DNA from: Hyphomicrobiales bacterium | Lineage (GTDB): Bacteria; Pseudomonadota; Alphaproteobacteria; Rhizobiales; Beijerinckiaceae | Assembly: GCA_003241815.1 (NCBI GenBank) | Contig: QBLV01000030.1 | Location: 1 to 33,383 of the forward strand | Length of the DNA stretch: 33,383 nt | Reading direction: 5' to 3' | Shown here: one piece after another, positions 24,663-32,914 of the stretch | How the letters are laid out: the number at the start of each line of letters is the position of its first letter | Position numbering within the stretch: position 1 is the first letter of the stretch | Notes under the pieces: model-generated | Database searches by the model: none | What the model saw: only the letters and a program-made list of their open reading frames with translations | Told to the model about the DNA's origin: nothing | Translations under genes and position numbers: made by a program

Positions 24663-25541
24663 ATGACGCCTCCCATATCGCCGACCGCAGATCATAACGG
24701 CACCGATGCCGAAGCCCGCCCGGTTTTGGTGACCGAGCCGCGCATCCTCGGCCTTCCCGCCAGCGCCTGGCCGCGCATCCTCGCTCCGATCGTGATCGGG
24801 GTCGTCACGCTGGCTGCCTGGGAATTCGCCGTCCGCTGGAACGCCATCCCGGCCTATATCCTGCCTGGACCGGTCCTGATCGGCCAGACGCTCGTGTCCG
24901 ACTGGGGCACGCTCTCGGGCTCGCTCTGGATCACGCTGAAGATCACCTTCCTGGCGCTTGCCGCGGCGGTCATTGTCGGCGTGTCGCTCGCCGTGCTCTT
25001 CACCCAGTCGAAATGGCTGGAGATGTCGCTTTTGCCCTATGCCGTGATCCTGCAGGTGACGCCGATCGTGGCGATCGCGCCGCTGATCATCATCTGGGCT
25101 GGCGACGTCAATCTCGCGCTGCTGATCTGCGCCTGGATCGTCGCCTTCTTCCCGATCCTGTCCAACACCATCCTCGGGCTGAACTCGGCCGACCACAACC
25201 TGGTTAACCTGTTCCAGCTCTATGGCGCGACCCGCTGGCAGACCATGCGCCATCTCAAGCTGCCCGCTGCCTTGCCCTATTTCCTGGCGGGGCTGAAGAT
25301 TTCGGGCGGTCTTGCCCTGATTGGCGCCGTCGTGGCGGAGTTCGTCGCCGGCACCGGCGGCAGCGCTTCGGGGCTGGCCTATCGCATTCTTGAGGCGGGC
25401 TACCAGCTCAAGATTCCCCGTGTCTTTGCGGCTTTGCTGATGATCTCGCTGTCTGGAATCGCGATCTTTCTGGCGACAAGCTGGGTCTCGCATATGCTGC
25501 TGCGGCGCTGGCACGAAAGCGCCCTGAAGCGGGAGAATTGA
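24663..25541 (+). CDS. ABC transporter permease (SsuC/TauC-like)
   Basis: 292 aa; LPGPVLIGQTLVSDWGTLSGSLWITLKITFLALAAAVIVGVSLAVLF; NLFQLYGATRWQTMRHLKLPAALPYFLAGLKISGGLALIGAVVAEF. Confidence 0.93.
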   Translation: MTPPISPTADHNGTDAEARPVLVTEPRILGLPASAWPRILAPIVIGVVTLAAWEFAVRWNAIPAYILPGPVLIGQTLVSDWGTLSGSLWITLKITFLALAAAVIVGVSLAVLFTQSKWLEMSLLPYAVILQVTPIVAIAPLIIIWAGDVNLALLICAWIVAFFPILSNTILGLNSADHNLVNLFQLYGATRWQTMRHLKLPAALPYFLAGLKISGGLALIGAVVAEFVAGTGGSASGLAYRILEAGYQLKIPRVFAALLMISLSGIAIFLATSWVSHMLLRRWHESALKREN

Positions 25542-25542
25542 G

Positions 25543-26934
25543 ATGAGCGCCCTGCCGGAACGCAAGTCGAAGATTGCGCAGCCCTCGCGTTACGATATCG
25601 CCGCGCTGAAGGACGATCTCGACGGCATCGCGCTGATCGACGAGGCCCAAATCGTGCGCAAGCGCTCGCGCGATTTCTTCTGGTATTCGCCGATCCTGAA
25701 CCAGCTCCTCGCCGACAAATCGGCCGACATCATCGCGACGCCGCGCGACGAGGCCGAGGTGATCCGCATCGCCGCAGCCTGTGCCAGGCGGCGCATCCCG
25801 CTCACCGTCCGCGCCGCCGGCACGGGCAATTACGGCCAGGCGGTCCCGCTCGAAGGTGGCGTGCTGCTCGACATCACCGGCCTGACCGGCATCGAATGGC
25901 AGAAGACCGGCGTGGTCCGTACCGCAGCCGGCTCCCGCATGATCGACGTCGACATCGCGATGCGCGACTTGGGTTACGAGCAGCGCATGCATCCCTCGAC
26001 CAAGCGCAGTGCGACGGTCGGCGGCTTCGTCGCCGGCGGCTCCGGCGGTGTCGGCTCCGTCACCTATGGCGGCTTGCGCGAACCCGGCAACATCCTCGCC
26101 GCGCGCATCGTCACGGTCGAGGAGGAGCCGCGGATCATCGAGCTGCGTGACGATGCCGCCCAGAAGGTCAACCGCGCCTATGGCACCACCGGCATCATCA
26201 CGGCGCTGGAAATGCCGCTTGCGCCGGCCTGGCCGTGGATCGACGTCGTCGTCGCCTTCGACCACTACATGGAGGCCTTTCAGGCCGGCTACGAGGTCGC
26301 GCTCGCCGATGGCATCGTCAAGAAACTGGTGACGCCGATCTCGTCGCAGATCACGCCCCGCTTCGGCGCGTTGAAGGCGCAGTGCCCGGATGGCAAGAGC
26401 ATCCTGATCTGCATGATCGCCGAGGGCTCGCTGGGCCCGTTCAGGGCGATCGTCGGCAAGAGGGGCACGATTACCCACGAGGCCCCTTCGGAAGAGGGGC
26501 CTGGCACCGTCCCGCTCTACGAATACACCTGGAACCACACCACGCTGCAATGGCTGAAGAGCGACCGCTCGATCACGTATCTACAGTGCCTGTTCCCGCA
26601 TGACCGTCTCGTCGCGAGCGCCCGCGAGACGATAGCCGCCTTTGGGGACGAGTTGCTGCCACATCACGAATTCATCCGCTTCGGCGGCAGGGTGACGGCA
26701 AGTGCACTTCCGATCCTGCGCTATTCAACGCCCGAACGCCTCAACGAGATCATCGCCCAGCATGAGGCAGCGGGCGTCTTCATCGCCAACCCCCATGTCG
26801 TCTCGCTGGAGGAGGGCAGCCGCCACAAACGCGCGGACGCCGACCAGCTCGGCTTCAAGCGCGAGGTCGATCCGCGCGGCCTGCTCAACCCGGGCAAGAT
26901 GACGAGCTTCGTCGCGGATGTTCAGGCGAAATAG
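25543..26934 (+). CDS. FAD-binding (PCMH-type) oxidoreductase
   Basis: 463 aa; LTVRAAGTGNYGQAVPLEGGVLLDITGL, HPSTKRSATVGGFVAGGSGGVGSVTYGGLREPGNILAARIVT; C-terminal DPRGLLNPGKM. Confidence 0.9.
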   Translation: MSALPERKSKIAQPSRYDIAALKDDLDGIALIDEAQIVRKRSRDFFWYSPILNQLLADKSADIIATPRDEAEVIRIAAACARRRIPLTVRAAGTGNYGQAVPLEGGVLLDITGLTGIEWQKTGVVRTAAGSRMIDVDIAMRDLGYEQRMHPSTKRSATVGGFVAGGSGGVGSVTYGGLREPGNILAARIVTVEEEPRIIELRDDAAQKVNRAYGTTGIITALEMPLAPAWPWIDVVVAFDHYMEAFQAGYEVALADGIVKKLVTPISSQITPRFGALKAQCPDGKSILICMIAEGSLGPFRAIVGKRGTITHEAPSEEGPGTVPLYEYTWNHTTLQWLKSDRSITYLQCLFPHDRLVASARETIAAFGDELLPHHEFIRFGGRVTASALPILRYSTPERLNEIIAQHEAAGVFIANPHVVSLEEGSRHKRADADQLGFKREVDPRGLLNPGKMTSFVADVQAK

Positions 26935-27869
26935 GCGAGCTTCTTGTCGGCAGACAATGCATCGAGTTCGCGCAGGCCTGCCTCGGAACCGGACACGGGC
27001 AACGGGGCCATGGTCGGATACTCGTCGGCGAGACGCTGTTGGATGGCGGCGAGCGGCGAAGGCCGTTCCACCAGGCTGACTGCAGCCTCGTCGGGCGCTT
27101 CCTCGAAGACGATGTCATCGTCGAACGACTGGATCGAGCCGATCCTTGGCTCGACATCCCCCAGCATATCCGTCGTCAGGCGCCTGCCGGCGCGCTGCGA
27201 AGGTGCGAGGTCGTCGATCTCAATGATCTCGATGTCGTCATAGCTGCTCAGCGGATCGGCCCTGCGCGGGGTGAACTCCAGATTCCGCTGTGTTGCCGGG
27301 GCGTAGGGCTCGGCGGCGATCCCTGCGTCCGGGGAAAGACCCGAAACGGCGCGCAGGCTGCTGTCGAGCATCGCGATGGTATCGGCGATCTTGTCGATCT
27401 GTTGCACCGTGCCGTCGACAATGACAGTCGCGGCCGAGATCTCGGCTGCGCGCTGGTCGAGCATGTCACACAGTGCCTCGTTCGCGCCGGCTTCGCGCAG
27501 GCTCCAGGCGGCCTCCTGCATGCTTTCCGTGGCCCGGACGATCGTGCCCGCCGCCGTTGCGATCCGCGCCGCCAGACCCGACGCGCGCTCCTCGGCCTTG
27601 CCGCTGATCCGTTCGAGGTCGATGCGCAGGTCGGTGATCAGGGCGGCTGCTTCGCTCATATCGGGCTCGGCTGCCGGCTGAGGCAGGCCAATGCCGACCA
27701 CGCGTTCGATCCGGCCGATCGCGCTCAGAAGCTGCATCGTGTCGGCCTGCCGGTTACGCTTGGCGAATTCGGCCATGAACCAGCGGCCGCGAGCCGTCTC
27801 CATGACTGCAGTCTCGATCGCCTCGTAGTCCGTTTCGCTCAGCGGTGTCAGTGACCGCGCTTCGCTCAT
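26922..27869 (-). CDS. Hypothetical protein, possible divergent CheZ-like protein
   Basis: 315 aa, helical; SETDYEAIETAVMETARGRWFMAEFAKRNRQADTMQLLSAIGRIERVV resembles alphaproteobacterial CheZ-like proteins; VIVDGTVQQIDKIAD in the position of the FQDITGQRxxK motif. Confidence 0.6.
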   Translation of the reverse strand: MSEARSLTPLSETDYEAIETAVMETARGRWFMAEFAKRNRQADTMQLLSAIGRIERVVGIGLPQPAAEPDMSEAAALITDLRIDLERISGKAEERASGLAARIATAAGTIVRATESMQEAAWSLREAGANEALCDMLDQRAAEISAATVIVDGTVQQIDKIADTIAMLDSSLRAVSGLSPDAGIAAEPYAPATQRNLEFTPRRADPLSSYDDIEIIEIDDLAPSQRAGRRLTTDMLGDVEPRIGSIQSFDDDIVFEEAPDEAAVSLVERPSPLAAIQQRLADEYPTMAPLPVSGSEAGLRELDALSADKKLAYFA

Positions 27870-28161
27870 GACTAAGCCTGTTCTCCAAGGACTGGCCGAA
27901 TCGGGTTCGTCAGTCGTGATGCACCGTTGAAAAGCCTGGCATCGGAGTGCTTAACGAAGCGTTCCCAAACGGCAGGCGCGATACCGGCGGTTTGGCTGCG
28001 TACCGGTCAGAAACCACGCAGTTCGCCGCTGTTGCATCGCTGCCCTTGCCAAGCGCAATAGGCACGGCGATACAGGCCAAAGGGGTGGAGTCACGCTTGG
28101 AATCGAGCGTTACGAGGCGTTGCAGCACCGTCGAGCGCGGGCAAGGGACATCACGCAGACC

Positions 28162-29307
28162 ATGGCGAGCCCCGATACCGCCGAACCGCAAGCCATCTTT
28201 CGTGACGACGACGGCACGCTTGCCGTGGTGCTCGCCGGCTCCTGGAGCGCCGATCGCGCGCCCCGCGTCGAGAGCCTCGCCACCGAAATTGCGGAGCGCG
28301 TCGCGCAGGCTTCGCGGGCCCGGCTCGACCTGTCGGCCGTGGTCAGGCTCGATACGCTCGGTGCCTATGTCCTCAACCGCATCAAGCACCAGCAGGAGGC
28401 GGCCGGGGCGGCCGTCGAAATCGTCAGCAAACGGCCCGAGCATGGCGTCATGCTGGCCGAGGTGGGCGTTCATGACCACCACCTGTCGACGCCGCACAAA
28501 CAGTTCCGTGTCGCCGACGTCCTGGTGAACATCGGCGCGGCAGTGGTGAGCTTCGGACGCGACATGGTCGCAGGCTCGATGTTTCTCGGGGAGATCGTCA
28601 GCGGATCTGCCAGTGTCGTGCTCGGCCCGCGCAAGTTTCGCGGTCCTGCTTTGGTCAACCAGATCGAGCTGATCGCCTTCAACGGCGCGCCGATCATCAT
28701 GCTGATCTCGTTCCTGGTGGGCTGCATCGTCGCGCAGCAGGGCATTTTTCAGCTCCAGCAGTTCGGCGCCACCGTTTTCGTGGTGAATCTCACCGGTATC
28801 CTCATCCTGCGCGAACTCGCTGTGCTGCTGACCTCGATCATGATCGCCGGTCGCTCCGGTTCGGCGATCACGGCCGAGATCGGTTCGATGAAGATGCGCG
28901 AGGAGATCGATGCACTGCGCGTCATGGGCCTCGACCCGATCGAGGTGCTGATCATTCCGCGCATTCTGGCCCTGGTGATTTCCCTGCCGATCCTGACCTT
29001 CATCTCTGCGATGTCGGGGCTGACGGGGGCCGCGCTGGTGTCCTGGCTCTATGGCGGTATCGGGATGGATACCTTCCTGGCGCGGCTGCAATCCGTCATC
29101 ACCTGGAAGCACTTTGCCGTGGGCCTCGTGAAAGCCCCATTCATGGCGTTCGTCATCGGGCTGATCGCCTCCATGGAGGGGCTGGCGGTCAAGGGCTCTT
29201 CGGAGTCGCTCGGCCGCCAGGTCACGGCCTCGGTCGTGAAGGCGATCTTCATGGTGATCGTGGTCGACGCACTGTTCGCCATGTTCTTCTCGTCGATCGA
29301 ATTCTGA
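28162..29307 (+). CDS. mlaE: MlaE-family ABC permease with N-terminal STAS-like domain
   Basis: C-terminal permease ILRELAVLLTSIMIAGRSGSAITAEIGSMKMREEIDALRVMGLDPIEVLIIPRI; N-terminal ~110 aa STAS-like (RLDLSAVVRLDTLGAYVLNRIKHQ). Alternative upstream start 28120. Confidence 0.92.
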   Translation: MASPDTAEPQAIFRDDDGTLAVVLAGSWSADRAPRVESLATEIAERVAQASRARLDLSAVVRLDTLGAYVLNRIKHQQEAAGAAVEIVSKRPEHGVMLAEVGVHDHHLSTPHKQFRVADVLVNIGAAVVSFGRDMVAGSMFLGEIVSGSASVVLGPRKFRGPALVNQIELIAFNGAPIIMLISFLVGCIVAQQGIFQLQQFGATVFVVNLTGILILRELAVLLTSIMIAGRSGSAITAEIGSMKMREEIDALRVMGLDPIEVLIIPRILALVISLPILTFISAMSGLTGAALVSWLYGGIGMDTFLARLQSVITWKHFAVGLVKAPFMAFVIGLIASMEGLAVKGSSESLGRQVTASVVKAIFMVIVVDALFAMFFSSIEF

Positions 29308-29320
29308 GGGCGCGGCGCAG

Positions 29321-30214
29321 ATGAGCGAACAGGGACTTCGCGACGCGCCGCATCAAGCTGCGTCTGCAGGCTCCGTCGGCCCAGAGGGCGTCGTGCCGGA
29401 TCAGGTGCAGCGCGCGCCGGGCGAGGCGACGGAATCCGACGTCGTGATCCGCGTGCGCGACCTGAAGGTCGCCTTCGGCCCCAAGGTCATCATGCAAGGG
29501 CTCGACCTTGACGTCATGCGGGGCGAGATCCTGGGCTTCGTCGGCGGCTCCGGCCAGGGTAAGTCGGTGCTAACGCGCACCATCCTTGGTCTAGTTCAAA
29601 AGTCCGGTGGCACGATCGAGGTCTTCGGCGAGGACGTCGATGACATGACGACGCTTCAGCGGCGCGCGGTGGAGCGCCGTTTCGGCGTCATGTTCCAGCA
29701 GGGAGCACTGTTTTCGGCGCTCTCCGTGAAGCAGAACATTCAGGTGCCGATGCGCGAATATCTCAAGCTGTCGCCTGGGCTGCTCGACGAACTGGCCATG
29801 GTGAAGCTCGACCTCGTGGGCCTGCCGGCCGATGCTGCCGACAAGTCGCCCTCCGAGCTGTCGGGCGGCATGATCAAGCGTGCCGCGCTGGCCCGCGCCC
29901 TGGCGCTCGATCCCGACATCGTCTTTCTCGACGAGCCGACATCGGGCCTGGATCCGATCGGCGCCGCGGAATTCGACCAGCTTATCATGACCCTCAAGCA
30001 GACTTTGGGGCTGACCGTGTTCATGGTAACGCACGACCTCGACAGTCTTTATTCCGCCTGTGACCGGATCGCCGCATTGGCGGACAAGAAGGTCATAGCG
30101 GTCGGTCCGCTGGCCACGATGCTGGCGTCCGACCATCCTTGGCTCAAGGCCTATTTCGGCGGGGAGCGGGCGCAGGCCCGGCTGCCGTCAAGCGAACGGG
30201 AAGAAACAGCCTAG
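29321..30214 (+). CDS. mlaF: ABC transporter ATP-binding protein, MlaF-like
   Basis: GFVGGSGQGKSVLTRTILGL, LSGGMIKRAALARALALDPDIVFLDEPTSGLDPIGAAEFDQLI. Confidence 0.93.
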   Translation: MSEQGLRDAPHQAASAGSVGPEGVVPDQVQRAPGEATESDVVIRVRDLKVAFGPKVIMQGLDLDVMRGEILGFVGGSGQGKSVLTRTILGLVQKSGGTIEVFGEDVDDMTTLQRRAVERRFGVMFQQGALFSALSVKQNIQVPMREYLKLSPGLLDELAMVKLDLVGLPADAADKSPSELSGGMIKRAALARALALDPDIVFLDEPTSGLDPIGAAEFDQLIMTLKQTLGLTVFMVTHDLDSLYSACDRIAALADKKVIAVGPLATMLASDHPWLKAYFGGERAQARLPSSEREETA

Positions 30215-30217
30215 ACC

Positions 30218-31360
30218 ATGGAATCGCGAGCAAATTATGCGCTGGTCGGACTGTTCACCCTCGCCATCCTGGCGGCGCTGTTCGGCTTCGTATTTTGGTT
30301 CAACAGCGGCGGCGCAGGCAAAAGAACCGATGTCCGCGTCATCTTCAGCGGCACGGTGACGGGGCTTGGTCGCGGGTCCAGCGTCCTCTTCAACGGCCTT
30401 CGCGTCGGCGAGGTCACGCGAATCGAATTGCAGCCCGACGATCCGCGCCGCATTTACGCGGTGATCCAGATCGATACCTCGACGCCGCTGCGGGTCGATA
30501 CCCGCGCCCGCATTGAGGCGCAGGGGCTGGCCGGTGTCGTCGCAGTGCAGCTTCTCGGCGGCGATCCCAATTCGCCGGTCCTGACCGCCGAGCCCGGCCA
30601 ATCGATGCCGACGATCATTGCCGAGCGTTCCGAATTCCAGGACATCCTTGAAACCGTGAGGACGATCGCAAAGCGCGCCGACGAGGTGCTCGGCAGCGTC
30701 GAGGGGCTTGTCAAGGACAATGCCGGCTCGATCAGCAACACCGTCAGGAACGTCGAGAAATTCTCGGCTGCATTGGGTAACAATTCCGATGGCATCGACA
30801 AGCTGATGCAGAGCTTCGGCACGATTGCCGACACCATAGCGCCGCTCTCGCAGAAATTGGGCGTGCTGAGCGAAGAACTGACGCAGATCGTACGCTCGGT
30901 CGACAGGAATAAGGTCTCCGAGATCATCGGCAACGTCGACAGGTTCACAGCCGCGCTCGGCGGCTCCAGCGACGACGTTGGCAAGGCCGTCAAGGACGTG
31001 GCCGCGATCACCGGAAAGCTCAACGCGGCGGCCGATCAGGTCGAGGGGGTGATGAAGAGCGCGCAGGCCTTCCTGAACACGGCAGCCGGCAAGGACGGCC
31101 GCAGCGCCTTCTCCGAGGTCAGCGACGCTGCGAAGTCGATCCGCGTGCTCGCCGACAATCTCGACAAGCGCACGGCGGAGATCACCGCCGGCATCAGCCG
31201 CTTCACCGGTCCCGGCCTGCGCGACATCGAGACGCTGGCAAGCGAGGGACGTCGCACGCTGACGGACCTAAACCGCACCCTGCGGAGTTTGGAACGTAAC
31301 CCGCAGCAGTTCATCTTCGGCGGCAAGCCCCCGCTTCCTCAATATGGTGGATCCCGCTAG
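30218..31360 (+). CDS. mlaD: MCE-family protein, MlaD-like
   Basis: MESRANYALVGLFTLAILAALFGFVFWF; VIFSGTVTGLGRGSSVLFNGLRVGEVTRIELQPDDPRRIYAVIQID MCE domain; long helical C-terminal region. Confidence 0.93.
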   Translation: MESRANYALVGLFTLAILAALFGFVFWFNSGGAGKRTDVRVIFSGTVTGLGRGSSVLFNGLRVGEVTRIELQPDDPRRIYAVIQIDTSTPLRVDTRARIEAQGLAGVVAVQLLGGDPNSPVLTAEPGQSMPTIIAERSEFQDILETVRTIAKRADEVLGSVEGLVKDNAGSISNTVRNVEKFSAALGNNSDGIDKLMQSFGTIADTIAPLSQKLGVLSEELTQIVRSVDRNKVSEIIGNVDRFTAALGGSSDDVGKAVKDVAAITGKLNAAADQVEGVMKSAQAFLNTAAGKDGRSAFSEVSDAAKSIRVLADNLDKRTAEITAGISRFTGPGLRDIETLASEGRRTLTDLNRTLRSLERNPQQFIFGGKPPLPQYGGSR

Positions 31361-31364
31361 ACCG

Positions 31365-31976
31365 ATGATCACGATCAAGGCCCCACTCGCGCCCCGAACC
31401 CCACTCCGCAAACCCGCCACCCTCGCGCTCGCGCTAACGGCCGCTCTGCTGCTGGCCGGATGCGGCGGGGGCAGCGCGCCGACCACCTATGATCTGTCCG
31501 CCCCGCGCGATTTCGGGCGTCTCGCCAGTTCGCGCACGACACTCGTCGTGGCCGAGCCCACGACGGTTCAGGCGCTCGATTCCGACCGGGTCATCGTCAA
31601 GGACTCGACCGGCGCACTCTCCTTCCTCGGCGGCGCCCAATGGGCCGACCGTGTGCCGAAGCTGGTGCAGGTCCGGTTGATCCAGACCTTCGAGAACGGC
31701 AGCCGGCTGGGTGCCGTGGCGCGTCCGGGCGATCGCATCACGCCCGAGGTGCAACTCGTCACCGACATCCGCAGCTTCAATATGGATGCCGCGAGTGGCA
31801 TGGCCGTGGTCGAGATCACCGCCAAGCTGGTCGGGGACCGCACCGGCGATATCCGGCGTGCGCGGATGTTCTCCGCCCGCGTTCCGGCCGGTGGCGTCGA
31901 TGGTGCGGGCGCGACCCAGGCCCTCGACCGTGCCTTGTCGCAGGTCCTGATCGAGATCGTGCGCTGGGCGCGTTGA
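31365..31976 (+). CDS. ABC-type transport auxiliary lipoprotein (PqiC/DUF330-like)
   Basis: Lipobox LLLAGCGGG; TTYDLSAPRDF; VQVRLIQTFENGSRLGAVARPGDRITPEVQLVTDIRSF. Directly after mlaD (alternative start 31344 overlaps it). Confidence 0.85.
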   Translation: MITIKAPLAPRTPLRKPATLALALTAALLLAGCGGGSAPTTYDLSAPRDFGRLASSRTTLVVAEPTTVQALDSDRVIVKDSTGALSFLGGAQWADRVPKLVQVRLIQTFENGSRLGAVARPGDRITPEVQLVTDIRSFNMDAASGMAVVEITAKLVGDRTGDIRRARMFSARVPAGGVDGAGATQALDRALSQVLIEIVRWAR

Positions 31977-32012
31977 TAGCGCCGACTGTTCATCGAGGCC
32001 GTTTTCTCCGGG

Positions 32013-32044
32013 CTTGACTTCGAGTGCGCTCGAAGCGGTACCTG
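32013..32044 (+). promoter_or_regulatory. Putative MerR-type operator/promoter
   Basis: TTGACT (32014-32019), 19-nt spacer, TACCTG (32039-32044); perfect dyad TTCGAG-tgcg-CTCGAA at 32019-32034 in the spacer. Confidence 0.72.
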
Positions 32045-32073
32045 TTCTGGCGTCGAGAACGGAAGAGGCCGTC

Positions 32074-32502
32074 ATGAAGATCGGCGAACTGGCCAGACGA
32101 TGCGGCATGACTGCCCATACCATCCGCTACTACGAGCGGATCGGGCTTCTGCCCTATGCGCATCGGGACGGCGGGCAGCAGCGTGAGTACGATGCCTCCA
32201 TCCTTGTCTGGATCGAATTCCTCGATCGTCTGAAAACGACGGGAATGCCGATCCGCGACATGCTGCGCTACGCAAAGCTGCGGGGTACGGGCGACGCGAC
32301 CAATCGCGAACGTCGCCTGTTGCTGGAGGAGCATCGCGCGGCTGTCGCCGCCCGCATCACCAGTCTTCGCGAATCTCTCTCCGCCCTCGATGCCAAGATC
32401 GCCGGCTATGGCGAAGCGGAACGAAGGCTTTCCTCTCATGCTCCATCCAACCCATCCGAAACCGGACGACCGTTACGTGCGCGGACAGCGCGCGCTCGCT
32501 GA
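32074..32502 (+). CDS. MerR family transcriptional regulator
   Basis: MKIGELARRCGMTAHTIRYYERIGLLPYAHRDGGQQREYDASILVWIEFLDRLKTTGMPIRDMLRYAKL. Confidence 0.93.
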   Translation: MKIGELARRCGMTAHTIRYYERIGLLPYAHRDGGQQREYDASILVWIEFLDRLKTTGMPIRDMLRYAKLRGTGDATNRERRLLLEEHRAAVAARITSLRESLSALDAKIAGYGEAERRLSSHAPSNPSETGRPLRARTARAR

Positions 32503-32836
32503 CATCGACGGGGCAGCCGGTCAGGCCGTCATTGATGCACTGGCCGACATCGCGCCCGACTTTGCGCGTTATGTGATCGAGTTCCCCTTCGGGGATATCT
32601 ATTCACGACCGGGGCTTGATCTGCGCAGCCGCGAGGTCGCGACCATCGCCGCGCTGGCCGCGTTGGGCCATGCCGCCCCGCAGCTCAAGGTGCACATCCG
32701 CGCCGGGCTGAATGTCGGCCTCACGCAGGCGGAGATCGTCGAAATCCTGATGCAGATGGCCGTCTATGCCGGCTTTCCCGCCGCCCTGAACGGCCTTTTT
32801 GCTGCGCGGGAGGTGTTCGCGAGCGAGCCTGCCTGA
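32438..32836 (+). CDS. Carboxymuconolactone decarboxylase (CMD) family protein
   Basis: MLHPTHPKPDDRYVRGQRALADIDG...RSREVATIAALAALGHAAPQLKVHIRAGLNVGLTQAEIVEILMQMAVYAGFPAALNGL; no AhpD CxxC. Confidence 0.87.
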   Translation: MLHPTHPKPDDRYVRGQRALADIDGAAGQAVIDALADIAPDFARYVIEFPFGDIYSRPGLDLRSREVATIAALAALGHAAPQLKVHIRAGLNVGLTQAEIVEILMQMAVYAGFPAALNGLFAAREVFASEPA

Positions 32837-32855
32837 CATCGGGCCTGCCCGAAAG

Positions 32856-32887
32856 CAGAAGGGCCGCCCGGTCGGGCGGCCCTTCTG
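32856..32887. terminator. Bidirectional terminator-like hairpin between convergent genes
   Basis: cagaagggccgcccg-gt-cgggcggcccttctg, about 13-bp effective GC-rich stem with A/T-containing base. Confidence 0.8.
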
Positions 32888-32914
32888 TCGTCGGATTGCG
32901 TCGGCGCTGGTCGT

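Noticed and set aside
27937-27953. Possible sigma-54 promoter (tGGcatcggagtGCtt) upstream of mlaE
   Set aside because: GG-to-GC spacing is 9 nt, not the required 10, and the TTGC element is degenerate.
27965-27995. Imperfect hairpin ccaaacggcagg...accggcggtttgg in the gap before mlaE
   Set aside because: Only about 10 of 12 positions pair, no T run, no clear functional context; may be chance in GC-rich DNA.
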